Assembly: GCA_965200955.1 (NCBI GenBank)
Contig: OZ241742.1
Location: 1,550,001 to 1,614,000 of the forward strand
Length of the DNA: 64,000 nucleotides
Source of the DNA: Bin80 sp026708685
GTDB taxonomy: Bacteria; Bacteroidota; Rhodothermia; Rhodothermales; Bin80
Direction of reading: 5' to 3'
The notes beneath the pieces were generated by a model, which was given only the letters and a program-made list of their open reading frames with translations, was not told where the DNA came from and ran no database searches. The position numbers were made by a program, and so were the translations under genes. Shown here piece after piece: positions 26,945 through 36,517 of the stretch (its first letter is position 1; each line of letters starts with the position of its first letter).

Positions 26945-27042
26945 GAGCCTTTTGCAAAACCTCAGGATCAACTCCCAAAAACGCACCAGAAGTGCTTCAG
27001 TGCATTATTTTTTCTAAAACGCAGAGGTTTTGCAAACACCTC
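26945..27042. repeat. 98-bp inverted-repeat element, copy B
   Basis: The left end GAGCCTTTTGCAAAACCTC and right end GAGGTTTTGCAAACACCTC form terminal inverted repeats. The interior contains GATCAACTC, GTGCTTCAG and TTATTTTTTCTAAAA blocks shared with copy C (46527-46625), which lies 19.5 kb away. The left end differs from copy A mainly in two or three bases. Length is the same as copy A. Confidence 0.75.
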
Positions 27043-27345
27043 AATAGTTTTGATCTCTTTGTTTTTCCGTCATTTTCTTCGCTTTTGTACTGGACTGTGG
27101 ATAGTATAATGCGTTATAGACTCTATATATAAACATCTACCGGATGTAGCCGCATATCTATTTCCTCAATGTAATAGACCAGCAAGATCGTAATTTAGCG
27201 AGTAAAGCAACAGGGACTCTAAAGTGTATCGTGTACAACAAAATAATTTTGGTAGACCAAAATCAATCAATTCCACACAAAAAGTGATAAAATCATTTTG
27301 ATAATCTTCAAGTATGATGCAATACGAGCATCAAGAGAGCATTGC

Positions 27346-29496
27346 TTATGAAAGGGCTTCAAAGTTTGATACCAACTTTTCAAAGTCCTCCTGATCGTAT
27401 TTTTTGATGATTCGGCGATAAACCCGTGCCGCATGTTTTGAAGCGTCCTGAACCAAATAAGCTGCCAGAGCGATGAGACATTGACCATGAGGAATACCCA
27501 GATGATCGGCAAAATCTGCGACATCATCAATCAGATCTAAGATATTCTTCGCAATTTCCGTAGGAATTTTCTCCAACTGGAAATGAACCAGATGGGGTCC
27601 CACAGAATTCCAGTCAATTCGTAGACCAAACTGTTTGATCGTTTCCAAATCAATGACATTCGATGAACGCCAAGAGGATAAGGGAGAGCTTGGCACATCC
27701 ATAGATCCCAACAGAGGGCTGTACATTCGTTGACTATCACGATAATGTCTACTTTCAGGTGCCTGATTCGCGAAAACTTGACGGGATTCAACGGGTTGAC
27801 TATAACAAACAGATCCTGAATCTGCAATTCCCATGGTTAAACCTCGTGGGGTAGGTAGAGACTGCTTGATGGTTTTTGGAAGATCTTCCTGAATCTCAGC
27901 ATCTTTTGCAACAAGTACCAAGCTCGTTAGATGGGTGACCAATCCTGCCTCAACCGCAATTTGTGTAGACCACTCTTTTTTTGCTTTCATAAATGCCATA
28001 CCTGCCGCAAAGGCAGCGACGGCCTCCGAGAATTCATCTTCATCCTTGGACGTATCCTGTTGATCAGACCATAGAGCTTCCACCGTTGCATTGTTGCGGG
28101 TCGTAACTATGCGTTGAGGAATCCCTGACTCGCTAAAATCAACCACAGACTCAAGATCTCGTTGTTGACGCATTCCTTGAATGCAAGATTGAATTGCATG
28201 GCCGGCATCTGCCCCAAAACTAAAATGAATATCTCCTCCAGTAAGGATAGCAAGATGCCCGACCAACGCCTCCAAGCTGCCATCTCCAATCAATACTACG
28301 AATATACGATGTCCAGCCCGTACAAAGTGCTCCACATCTAAGCTATAACTTTGTCCATCGGTAATCAGCAGAATATCTTTTCCTTCTTCCGCTTCTGTAA
28401 CCTTCTCAAGTGAGTATCCGATAGATGTACCGCCTCTCGGATCTCCTAACCGAGAGACTAATTTGCGGAAGTTACCATGATGATTGTACGTATGCTCACC
28501 TACCCGCTCACAATCTGTATCAAATTCCCAGAGTGCCAATTGATCATGATCCAAGAGAACTGGTTGTAGTTCTTGTAACCCACGAACGATCGCCTGATGC
28601 TGAGATTCTGAAAGAATGCCAGTCTCAGTGCGACAATGAGCACCCATAGAACCTGATCGATCAACGAGGATTGCAACGTCCAGGGGCTCCCATGATTGAT
28701 CATGAGGAGAGATATGTAAGGATACTTGACGGCCATCCTTTGCCGTGCCAGTGAGCTGGGAGGCTCCAAGTCCAGTCAGACGTAACTCTATGGGAGCATT
28801 GGCAGGAATTTTTGAAGAAAGAATACCCTTTTCACTGGTTCCTAAATTACCACCTGCTAATTCTATATTCTGAGCATCATGTTCTATATGGAGGGTAGCC
28901 TCTGGGATGGGGCCACCCGTTGTCAAAGTATCGACTTCCTCAGAAGGAGAAACCCCGTAGACATCACCAACGGTGAGGGGAATTCGTAATTGACCTGTTC
29001 CTTCATGAAATCGCAGTAATTCCACCGATCGACTAGTGACGATGACTGTCTTTTGCGAACCAAGATTGCCAACCGAAAGAGAATGAATTCCTCGCAGGAT
29101 CTCCGCATGTAACACAGCAGTTTGCCCTTCATCAATCGCCTCTTCATAGGTCGCAAGCGCTTCTTGTTTCGGCTGCGTCTCCGCATGATATTGCTTTCCA
29201 TCAATCAATGCTGTCAGTCCGAAAAAAGATGCATATACGGATACGGGTATCGTCATGATCGCCTCAATAGGACCAGCGGTCTTATTGATATAAGTACGAG
29301 TGACTTTTGTGAAGGCAAGCCCACCTTGAATGGTAACATGAAAATCCAACTTCACCATTGGACATTCATTGGGACTACGGTCACCGTAGATCAATTCGAC
29401 AAATGGATCATCCTCCCTTCGCAGTTCTGGGAACGATGGCAAGTTTAAGAGGTTCTCTGTTGAAGCGGTAGGTGTGGAAAGAGTGTTAAGGGTCAT
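27346..29496 (-). CDS. VIT and von Willebrand A domain protein
   Basis: 716 residues. A VIT domain (about 45-165; VTRTYINKTAGPIEAIMTIP, then QAEAL-like EALATYEEAI) is followed by a vWA domain whose metal site DRSGSMG is at about 278 and whose later MIDAS Thr is in PRGGTSIGYSL. The last 120 residues form a separate helical domain unknown to me. No signal peptide is seen, so it is probably cytoplasmic. It follows a MerR-type regulator gene by 8 bp on the same strand, so the two form one operon. VIT-vWA proteins act as protein-interaction platforms; in bacteria some belong to conflict or stress modules. Specific function unknown. Confidence 0.87.
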   Translation of the reverse strand: MTLNTLSTPTASTENLLNLPSFPELRREDDPFVELIYGDRSPNECPMVKLDFHVTIQGGLAFTKVTRTYINKTAGPIEAIMTIPVSVYASFFGLTALIDGKQYHAETQPKQEALATYEEAIDEGQTAVLHAEILRGIHSLSVGNLGSQKTVIVTSRSVELLRFHEGTGQLRIPLTVGDVYGVSPSEEVDTLTTGGPIPEATLHIEHDAQNIELAGGNLGTSEKGILSSKIPANAPIELRLTGLGASQLTGTAKDGRQVSLHISPHDQSWEPLDVAILVDRSGSMGAHCRTETGILSESQHQAIVRGLQELQPVLLDHDQLALWEFDTDCERVGEHTYNHHGNFRKLVSRLGDPRGGTSIGYSLEKVTEAEEGKDILLITDGQSYSLDVEHFVRAGHRIFVVLIGDGSLEALVGHLAILTGGDIHFSFGADAGHAIQSCIQGMRQQRDLESVVDFSESGIPQRIVTTRNNATVEALWSDQQDTSKDEDEFSEAVAAFAAGMAFMKAKKEWSTQIAVEAGLVTHLTSLVLVAKDAEIQEDLPKTIKQSLPTPRGLTMGIADSGSVCYSQPVESRQVFANQAPESRHYRDSQRMYSPLLGSMDVPSSPLSSWRSSNVIDLETIKQFGLRIDWNSVGPHLVHFQLEKIPTEIAKNILDLIDDVADFADHLGIPHGQCLIALAAYLVQDASKHAARVYRRIIKKYDQEDFEKLVSNFEALS

Positions 29497-29504
29497 GGGA
29501 AAAA

Positions 29505-29885
29505 TTAGTTTTGTTGAGAAAAAATGCGATTCAGTACGGATCTGATATGCTCCATCAGTTGATCTATTGGAACATCCTCGGCAATCATACTGGGGTCAAC
29601 GATGAGTGACACACCTGGAATGATTTCAACGGGCACTCCTGTTTGTGTCTTGAGCAGTAACCGGATGGAAGCAGGTGAAAAACCTGCTGCACGCAAATGC
29701 TGATACCGCTCAATTGCCGCTACATGGGTTTCTCCATAAACAGCGTTGGCTCTCCCCCCAGTGGGAGGAGGCACAAAGCCTTCAGCAATTAGATATCGCA
29801 CCTGACGTGCTGTATATCCAGTGATTTGTGTCAACTCTCGCATCGTCATACCCCTTTTGACGCGTTTGTTGTCAAAAGGTTTCAT
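29505..29885 (-). CDS. MerR-family transcription regulator
   Basis: 126 residues with an N-terminal MerR winged helix (MRELTQITGYTARQVRYLIA, then EGFVPPPTGG and a TYSESDVARL-like stretch YGETHVAAIERYQHLRAAGF) and a short C-terminal effector or dimer part. There is no cysteine set for metal sensing. Two starts are possible: ATG 29885 and ATG 29849; the shorter matches family starts better, the longer adds a basic MKPFDNKRVKRG arm. It is co-transcribed with the VIT-vWA gene and likely controls it. The 30 bases upstream are a run of A and T. Confidence 0.83.
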   Translation of the reverse strand: MKPFDNKRVKRGMTMRELTQITGYTARQVRYLIAEGFVPPPTGGRANAVYGETHVAAIERYQHLRAAGFSPASIRLLLKTQTGVPVEIIPGVSLIVDPSMIAEDVPIDQLMEHIRSVLNRIFSQQN

Positions 29886-30326
29886 TTCGATGAAAAAAAA
29901 TTATTTAAAGAGAAATATTGGGATGATTTATTGAAACCAGAGGTAAGAACGAATTTTATGATAATAACAAGGTGAAGACATCATGGGATGCGAGATTCCC
30001 GTTGATGATCACTGGATCACAGAGGCAATAATAGGATGGATGATCTGGGGAAATCCACCGTTCCCAACTGATGAGACTGTGGAATAATTGTGGACGTTAC
30101 CTCACAAGAGTTTTGCCCCTTGAAGCAGACATCTGATTCAAAAGGGAAATAGAAGATTGTTCACCAGAAGATGACTCCGTAACTGTTTACTGTCATTGAG
30201 TCATTAGGGAATGCTCATGAAATGATGAGACTGAAATCTTTGCTGATCTCCCCCATAAATGATTTTCAGATCAGTGGGACTAAAATGAAAACATCTCAGA
30301 CGATCACCAAGAATGTTATGTTGAAT
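29886..30326. other. Intergenic region, nothing recognised
   Basis: About 440 bp between the MerR operon and the 3' end of the AlbA_2 gene. It must contain the promoter of the MerR operon near 29900-30000. I see no gene, repeat or strong hairpin in it. Confidence 0.4.
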
Positions 30327-31604
30327 TCAAAGAACGAAATCTCTTGATCCAAAAAACGTACTTCGATGAGGGTTATGAGGTTTCCAGAAACAAACCTTAA
30401 ATCGATGACCTTCATCAAGAAGATCTGGCTCAGTTCCACAGTGTTCAAACATGAGTTTTATCATTTTATTGCGGACTCCCATTCCCTGATTGTCAACATA
30501 GCGGTAATCCCGAAGAATATCTTTGATTAGACCGTTTCGCGTCGCCCGAACAATTCCCTCTTTCATTTTAGTGATGGTAACTCCGTTGGGTAGTTTGCCT
30601 GGGGAGATAATTTCCACGCGATCAACATACATAGCTAATTCTATATCTGTACCTTCATAGGTGTAATCGCGGTGTGTGACGGCATTGATGATCGCTTCTC
30701 TGATGGCATCTAGAGGTAATGATTTTTTGACTACTCGCCTTGCCCCATCAAGCCACGCAAAACTCTCCAGATTTCGCTCAACAAAATCAACTGAACGATC
30801 AATGACACCCTTATCAAGAATCATGAAGTCATCAGAGTAGCGAGCGACCAGAGGGCCGCGAATCTGTTCTTCATCAATGGTATTATAATCTTTATCAGTA
30901 CCAGAGAATGCTACAGCAGTAATTCCCGCTTGGGGTACTCTTCGATTTGGATTTTTGCCAAAGAGTAACATGGCAGCAACAGTGGCAACAATACAACCAT
31001 TGATCTCTGTAAGTAAGTCACAGTTAAGCAGAAGTTGTTGCCATTGGTCGGTGTCTTCGGGCTCAGGTATAGATCTCGTTAATATCACTTCAAAATAGTT
31101 GCTTAGACGACTCATATCCAAACTTTCCAAGCCCATATTCGGCACAGGATTCGTTTCATAAGTGACAAGTCCGGCAGATTGAAACAAACGAATCAACTCT
31201 TCACGAGTGGCCTCCCGCGAAGTGCTCCCCGTTCTTACGTAGGTTATCCAGCCATTACTGGTTCGTGCTCTATAAGGTTTGTATTGGGAATGAGAATCAA
31301 ATTTAATAATGGCAACAGACTTGGAGTCTTGTACAGTTAAAGTCATAAATCTTGGGCGGATTGCAGGTTGTATACGATCACGGGCAATATTCATGATCCA
31401 TTCTTCAATTTCTTTGGGAGTTCTTGTGATCCCAGAAATTTGCCCGTCATCCTCAACTCCTAACAGAATAATTCCACCCTCTTCATTACAAATGGCACAA
31501 ATTTCTTTGCCAAGAGATGAAGATTTTACCGAATCACGTTTGAATTCAACATATGAATTCTCTCCGTGATTAATTAACTCCAGTAATTCAGTTTTGGTGA
31601 TCAT
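30327..31604 (-). CDS. AlbA_2 (Schlafen-AlbA) domain protein with C-terminal GHKL-type ATPase
   Basis: 425 residues. The N-terminal AlbA_2 domain (about 5-130) shows GENSYVEFKRD, AICNEEGGIILLGVEDDG and a GSTSREATREEL end. The C-terminal half has an ATPase domain of the RecG-C/HATPase_c_4 type (LDAIREAIINAVTHRDYTYE, then VEIISPGKLPNGVT and NQGMGVRNK). This two-domain architecture is widespread and usually annotated as a putative transcription regulator or ATP-binding protein; roles in phage defence have been suggested for relatives. The gene is alone, with 200 bp on its upstream side. Confidence 0.85.
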   Translation of the reverse strand: MITKTELLELINHGENSYVEFKRDSVKSSSLGKEICAICNEEGGIILLGVEDDGQISGITRTPKEIEEWIMNIARDRIQPAIRPRFMTLTVQDSKSVAIIKFDSHSQYKPYRARTSNGWITYVRTGSTSREATREELIRLFQSAGLVTYETNPVPNMGLESLDMSRLSNYFEVILTRSIPEPEDTDQWQQLLLNCDLLTEINGCIVATVAAMLLFGKNPNRRVPQAGITAVAFSGTDKDYNTIDEEQIRGPLVARYSDDFMILDKGVIDRSVDFVERNLESFAWLDGARRVVKKSLPLDAIREAIINAVTHRDYTYEGTDIELAMYVDRVEIISPGKLPNGVTITKMKEGIVRATRNGLIKDILRDYRYVDNQGMGVRNKMIKLMFEHCGTEPDLLDEGHRFKVCFWKPHNPHRSTFFGSRDFVL

Positions 31605-31761
31605 GGCTTGATTGTCTTGTTGATAAGATAGTGAATTTGGGCGGTTATTTACCTATTTGAGGTAAAAAGTAAGGTTATTTTCGTACATGTAGTAATCCAT
31701 GGAAGGAGATCCTATGAATAGCGTGTATATCTAAAGTAAAACAACAACTCAATAGCAAGAA

Positions 31762-31809
31762 ATGTTGCTTGATCCAAGTATTTAGATCTTATGTAGGATA
31801 AAGCAACAT
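31762..31809. terminator. Hairpin downstream of the phosphohexomutase operon
   Basis: An inverted repeat, ATGTTGCTTGATCC and GGATAAAGCAACAT, pairs 13 of 14 bases around a 20-base loop. It starts two bases after the stop of the last gene of the secA-recN-pgm operon (stop at 31812-31814, minus strand). There is no U-run, so it could be a terminator, an mRNA-stabilising structure or a small palindromic repeat. Confidence 0.55.
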
Positions 31810-31811
31810 GA

Positions 31812-33191
31812 TTATGGAGTGAGACCAAACTGCATCTGAGTATCATAAACTAAAGATTCAGCTTCTGGACGAGTTGGTGCTTCCGCATAAATTCTGAGAA
31901 CGGGCTCGGTGCCCGAAGGGCGAACCAAAAGCCATGCATCGTTCATCAAATGCTTGTATCCGTCTAAGGTATCCATGGACTTGACAGTACGTCCATCAAT
32001 TTCTGTTAATCCACCCGTTTGTTGAAGATGTGCAATTATGTCGGGCTGTTTCTCAGTGTGTACATCACTGCGAAAATAGGCATGCGGCCCAAACTCATCA
32101 AATAATTCCTGTACCAATTCAGTGAGCGGCTTTTTACGCTCCATCATCATCTTGAGCATGACCAGAGCAACATAAATTCCATCGCGTTCAGGAATATGTC
32201 CAGCGACCGCAATCCCGCCTGACTCTTCTCCTCCAACCAGTACACTGGTCTCTATAAATCGGGGAGCTACATACTTAAAGCCAATGGGGTAAGTCTCTAC
32301 GGGTAAGCCCCATGCCTTACCCATTTTTTCCAAAATTGCTGATGTAGCAAAGGTACGCACAATGGCACCATGCAGGTTTTGATGTCCATGTAGATGTGCT
32401 ACGAGAAGGGCCATCACCATATGAGAGGTCACAAAGTTGCCACACTCATCCACAACTCCGATTCGATCAGCATCTCCATCGTGGGCAATGCCTATCAGAG
32501 CCTTTTCGTCAACCACCCGCTGCATCAGTTCTCCAAGATGACGTTCAATCGGTTCAGGAGGATGCCCTCCAAATCCTGGATTCAATTCTCTATGAATTTC
32601 AGTTACGACATCGGAGCCTAATAATTCAGACATGATTCCCTGTCCTGCCCCATACATGGGGTCATGAACAACGGTAAAATTAAGGGGTCCAAGGTCAACC
32701 AAACTCTTCAAATGTTGGATATAGTTGGACTTTATATCCACCTCTGTCACATCACCAGCCCCCGTTGAGCGATGCCTATAGGGCTCAATCAAACTCTCCA
32801 CCATATCTGTCATTGCCGACGTAGCGGGTCCGCCTATATGGGTTTTGATTTTAAATCCACTATATTCTGGGGGGTTATGGCTTGCGGTAATAACAATTCC
32901 TGCATGCGTGCCCTCCAAACTCGCCGCCCAGCTGATGGCAGGGGTGGGGGTAGGGCCCTCGGCAAGAAGTACATCTGCACCTTCATAGGAGAGTTCATGG
33001 GCAACATGCTGAGCGAATAAGCGTCCAGAGAAGCGTGTATCATGGCCGATGACAATGCGTGGTTTCTCGACACCAGACTGCTTCAGCCACTTCACGGTCG
33101 CTCGTGCAAGTCGACTCAGATTGTCATAGGTGAATTCCCGTCCTATGACCGCTCTCCATCCATCGGTTCCAAAACGTAAAGGTGTGCTCAT
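31812..33191 (-). CDS. Alpha-D-phosphohexomutase (phosphoglucosamine/phosphomannomutase type)
   Basis: 459 residues with the four domains of the family: FGTDGWRAVIG at the start, the phosphoserine loop TASHNPPEYSG (about 105-115), metal-binding AHDGDADRIG (about 243-252), the sugar-binding loop GGEESGG and the phosphate-binding RPSGTEPVLRIY. Substrate (glucosamine, mannose or glucose phosphate) cannot be fixed from motifs; FGTDGWR and GGEESGG do not give a clear GlmM. It overlaps the pgm stop by four bases (ATGA), so the two mutases are translationally coupled. Confidence 0.9.
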   Translation of the reverse strand: MSTPLRFGTDGWRAVIGREFTYDNLSRLARATVKWLKQSGVEKPRIVIGHDTRFSGRLFAQHVAHELSYEGADVLLAEGPTPTPAISWAASLEGTHAGIVITASHNPPEYSGFKIKTHIGGPATSAMTDMVESLIEPYRHRSTGAGDVTEVDIKSNYIQHLKSLVDLGPLNFTVVHDPMYGAGQGIMSELLGSDVVTEIHRELNPGFGGHPPEPIERHLGELMQRVVDEKALIGIAHDGDADRIGVVDECGNFVTSHMVMALLVAHLHGHQNLHGAIVRTFATSAILEKMGKAWGLPVETYPIGFKYVAPRFIETSVLVGGEESGGIAVAGHIPERDGIYVALVMLKMMMERKKPLTELVQELFDEFGPHAYFRSDVHTEKQPDIIAHLQQTGGLTEIDGRTVKSMDTLDGYKHLMNDAWLLVRPSGTEPVLRIYAEAPTRPEAESLVYDTQMQFGLTP

Positions 33192-34780
33192 GAAAGTTCT
33201 CCTTTTGATAAAATGTCATTCACAATGGACTGTGCCTCCATGATCAAACGTTGCAAGTGATCGTCACCTAAAAAACTTTCTGCATAGATCTTATAGAGGT
33301 TTTCTGTTCCCGAAGGTCTGGCGGCAAACCATCCATTCTTGGTTGTAACCTTCAGCCCACCAATGGATTCCTGATTGCCGGAGGCATGCGTTGCTTTCTC
33401 CACAATGGGTTCTCCTGCAAGCGTCTTCGCTTGAACATGAGAGGGAGATAACTTGGCTAACTGATCTCTTTGCTCTAATGTAGCAGGTGAATCTATCCGA
33501 AGATAGACGGGATCACCAAATCGCTCGGTAAGCAATTGATAATGCTCACCCGGATCTTGATCGGTCACTGCAAGTATTTCGGCGGCTAAGAGTCCTAAAA
33601 TGATGCCATCCTTGTCGGTGGTCCATACTCGACCGTTTCTACGCAGAAATGAAGCACCAGCACTTTCTTCTCCTGCAAATCCGCATGACCCATCCAAGAG
33701 TCCATCAACAAACCATTTGAATCCGACAGGGACCTCAAAGAGTGGACGACCCAGATGATCGGCTACCCGATCGATCATGGAACTTGAAACAACTGTCTTG
33801 GCAAAACATGCTTTTGAGGACCACTGCAATCGATGCTCAAATAAATAGTTTCCTGCAACGGCCAAGTAATGATTGGGATTGAGTAATCCCTGACTTTGAG
33901 TCACAATTCCATGGCGATCCACATCGGGATCATTGCCGAAGGAAATATCATAACGATCCCGCAGGGCGACGAGGTGTTGCATGGCATCCGATGATGAGCA
34001 ATCCATACGGACTTTACCATCATGATCCAGAGGCATAAATGCAAATGCAGGATCGACATCCTTGTTGACAACATCAATGGAGATATTGTAGTAGTCAGCG
34101 ATAGGCTCCCAGTAATGAACGGCTGCACCTCCCATTGGATCAACTCCAATCTTGATTCCAGAGTCTCTGAGAACATCCATACGGATCACCTGAGCAAGGT
34201 CCTTCACATAGTGGCCTATCAAATCTTGTAGCGCGATATTGATTGAGTTCCAGGCTCGGTCAATGGGGATTCGCTTGACTTGATGCAGCCCACCATTCAT
34301 TAACTCACGAGCCCGCATCTGAATTTTTTGTGTCACATCACTGGAAGCAGGGCCACCATGCGGTGGGTTATACTTAAAACCGCCATCCTCTGGAGGATTG
34401 TGGGAAGGAGTAAGAATGACGGCATCCGCCTGATGATTGGGGTTGTTCTCATTCCATGTCAAAATTGCATGGGAGATCACTGGAGTAGGGGTATAACCAT
34501 CTCCAACAATGACTTCAAAATCGTGGGCAGCAAAGACTTCAAGTGCAGTATACAATGCAGGTTCTGATAAGGCATGGGTGTCCATTCCAATAAATAGGGG
34601 CCCTGATACTTCTCGAAGCTCACAAATCGCTTGGCTGATGGCTACAATATGAGGTTCGTTAAAGGTGCCGTTGATGGACGATCCGCGATGCCCAGAGGTG
34701 CCAAAGGTGACCTCACCCTGGGCAGGTGTCGCATAGTAGGCATCAATTAAATCTGAGATGCGTTCTTGGGTGATTCGCAT
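33188..34780 (-). CDS. pgm: Phosphoglucomutase, alpha-D-glucose-specific type
   Basis: 530 residues, near the length of E. coli Pgm (about 546). The start has VTFGTSGHRGSS; the phosphoserine loop is ILTPSHNPPEDGGFKYN; metal site DPDVDRHG; sugar loop GEESAGASF; phosphate site RPSGTENLYKIY. It interconverts glucose 1- and 6-phosphate. It is the third gene of a secA-recN-pgm-mutase operon with 10 bp to recN and an overlap with the second mutase. Two different phosphohexomutases in direct tandem suggest separate substrates. Confidence 0.93.
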   Translation of the reverse strand: MRITQERISDLIDAYYATPAQGEVTFGTSGHRGSSINGTFNEPHIVAISQAICELREVSGPLFIGMDTHALSEPALYTALEVFAAHDFEVIVGDGYTPTPVISHAILTWNENNPNHQADAVILTPSHNPPEDGGFKYNPPHGGPASSDVTQKIQMRARELMNGGLHQVKRIPIDRAWNSINIALQDLIGHYVKDLAQVIRMDVLRDSGIKIGVDPMGGAAVHYWEPIADYYNISIDVVNKDVDPAFAFMPLDHDGKVRMDCSSSDAMQHLVALRDRYDISFGNDPDVDRHGIVTQSQGLLNPNHYLAVAGNYLFEHRLQWSSKACFAKTVVSSSMIDRVADHLGRPLFEVPVGFKWFVDGLLDGSCGFAGEESAGASFLRRNGRVWTTDKDGIILGLLAAEILAVTDQDPGEHYQLLTERFGDPVYLRIDSPATLEQRDQLAKLSPSHVQAKTLAGEPIVEKATHASGNQESIGGLKVTTKNGWFAARPSGTENLYKIYAESFLGDDHLQRLIMEAQSIVNDILSKGELS

Positions 34781-34790
34781 GGATGAACGA

Positions 34791-36506
34791 TTAAGATTCA
34801 GTATCCATCAGTTCCCGTGCACTTTGACGCATGGAATCGGTGACCTCGGCACCAGTGATCAGTTGGGCCACCTGTTCAATAGAGTCCTCTTTGCTGAGTT
34901 TCTGAATCATCGTGGTGGTCCTTCCGTCTGAGACCTGTTTGACAACAACAAAGTGGGTATGGGCCAAAGCTGCAATCTGGGGGAGATGGGTAATGGTAAT
35001 GATTTGATGGTGCAAGGCCAAATCTGCCATACACTTGCCAACTTTCCGGGCAATAGATCCACTGATGCCGACATCAATCTCATCAAAGACTAAGATGGGG
35101 AGGTTATCATTCTTGGCCAGAACGCGTTTCATGGCTAACATGACACGACTGATTTCACCGCCAGAGGCGATACGGGTTAATGGGTGCTGCCCCTCTCCGA
35201 TATTCGTGGTCATCAAAAATTCGACCTCATCCATCCCGTGACGGTATGCCTTGTAATGTTGAGATGGTTGTGGGTGAGAGTTCCTGGAGGTGATCCAACC
35301 CGACGGATCCTCACGGTACTGAAGATGAACATTGAGTTGACCAGCGGGCATTCCAAGGTTTGCGAACTCAGCCGTGATGGAGGATTCAATGCGAAGAGCT
35401 ACTTCTTGACGCTGCTGAGATAATGCAAGTGCCATGGCGGAAAGGGATTCTTTGGCTTTGGTAAGATCTTCCTCAAGCTTTTTGTGAATGTCATCATGAT
35501 GAACCAAAGTATCATACTCATGACCAATCTTTTTTCGATATTCCATGACAGCCGTCAGGCTACCGCCATATTTTCGTTTAAGCGTGTCAAGGTCACCAAG
35601 CCGATCTCGTATCTTGTCTAGTTTGGATGGACTAAACTCAACGTTAGTGCTGTACTGCTGCAATAAGGTAGCGATTTCTTTGACCGAGATATATGCCTGA
35701 TTGATCTCATCCGTGGATGGCTGTAGCTCTAGATCAATACTGGAAAGATCACGAAGCTGATTCCATGCTGCCACCAATTGATCGGCCGTTGAATTCTCGC
35801 GTGCATACAGCTGAGAGTAGAGGGATGAAGAGATGTTGTAGAGCTGCTCGGCATTCTCAAGCCGAGTCATGTCACTACGAAGTTGATCCTCCTCTCCTTC
35901 CTGAGGGTTCACCGTATCGATTTCTGAAATTTCATAGTCCAACCGTTCACGGGAAGACTTCAGGGTTCGAAGACGTTCCTCCAACTCTTCAAGTTCACGG
36001 TGAAGTTGAACCGTTTGATTGTACACACCCTGATACTGGTAGCGCATGTCTTCAAGACCACCAAAGGCATCAAGAAAATCAAGGTGGGTGCTGACTCTCA
36101 GCAGAGATTGATGTTCATGCTGTCCATGCAAGTCAATCAGTTGTGCGGCCGCTTCACGCATCACAGAGAGATTCACAGGAGAATCATTGATATAGGCTCT
36201 GCTGTGCGTTTTGGTTACTTCTCGTCTCAGAATGAGCACGGATTCCTGGGGGATGTCATGATCATGAAGAATTTGGGTTACCCCTGGAAGAGACGAATCA
36301 TCAAAGATTCCCTCAATGATCGCCTTACGGCTACCCGATCGAATCGCATCTGAAGAGGCACGTTCTCCAAGAATCAGCTTGAGTGCACCTACAATAATGG
36401 ATTTACCAGCCCCTGTTTCCCCCGTCAGAATATTGAGCCCCGATTCAAATTCAATTTCAAGCTCATCAATGATGGCGTAGTTTCGTATGTACAGGGAGCG
36501 TAACAT
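34791..36506 (-). CDS. recN: DNA repair protein RecN
   Basis: 571 residues, SMC-like. Walker A is LTGETGAGKS (about 28-37), the signature and Walker B are at the end (ASGGEISRVMLAMKRVL; VFDEIDVGISGSIARKVG) and a long coiled coil with a break lies at about 150-380. RecN helps join broken DNA ends in recombination repair. Translation coupling is visible: AGGAGG (minus strand, 36514-36519) overlaps the TAG stop of secA and lies seven bases before ATG 36506. An out-of-frame ATG at 36510 is too close to it to be used. One of the few strong Shine-Dalgarno sites in the window. Confidence 0.95.
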   Translation of the reverse strand: MLRSLYIRNYAIIDELEIEFESGLNILTGETGAGKSIIVGALKLILGERASSDAIRSGSRKAIIEGIFDDSSLPGVTQILHDHDIPQESVLILRREVTKTHSRAYINDSPVNLSVMREAAAQLIDLHGQHEHQSLLRVSTHLDFLDAFGGLEDMRYQYQGVYNQTVQLHRELEELEERLRTLKSSRERLDYEISEIDTVNPQEGEEDQLRSDMTRLENAEQLYNISSSLYSQLYARENSTADQLVAAWNQLRDLSSIDLELQPSTDEINQAYISVKEIATLLQQYSTNVEFSPSKLDKIRDRLGDLDTLKRKYGGSLTAVMEYRKKIGHEYDTLVHHDDIHKKLEEDLTKAKESLSAMALALSQQRQEVALRIESSITAEFANLGMPAGQLNVHLQYREDPSGWITSRNSHPQPSQHYKAYRHGMDEVEFLMTTNIGEGQHPLTRIASGGEISRVMLAMKRVLAKNDNLPILVFDEIDVGISGSIARKVGKCMADLALHHQIITITHLPQIAALAHTHFVVVKQVSDGRTTTMIQKLSKEDSIEQVAQLITGAEVTDSMRQSARELMDTES

Positions 36507-36517
36507 TCATGATCCTC

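Larger units (their letters stand above)
26190..27345. other. Long gene-poor region with decayed gene and small repeats
   Basis: About 1.15 kb without an intact gene. 26190-26540 holds nothing recognised. 26541-26788 (minus strand) is a relic of a T9SS sorting domain. 26766-26863 and 26945-27042 are two copies of a 98-bp inverted-repeat element, separated by 81 bp. 27043-27345 shows only a few short open frames. A frame at 26734-27132 runs through both repeats and is a by-product. Confidence 0.6.

Noticed and set aside
26734..27132. 132-codon frame across both copies of the 98-bp element
   Set aside because: It is made of repeat sequence and unrelated flank, with no protein-like pattern.
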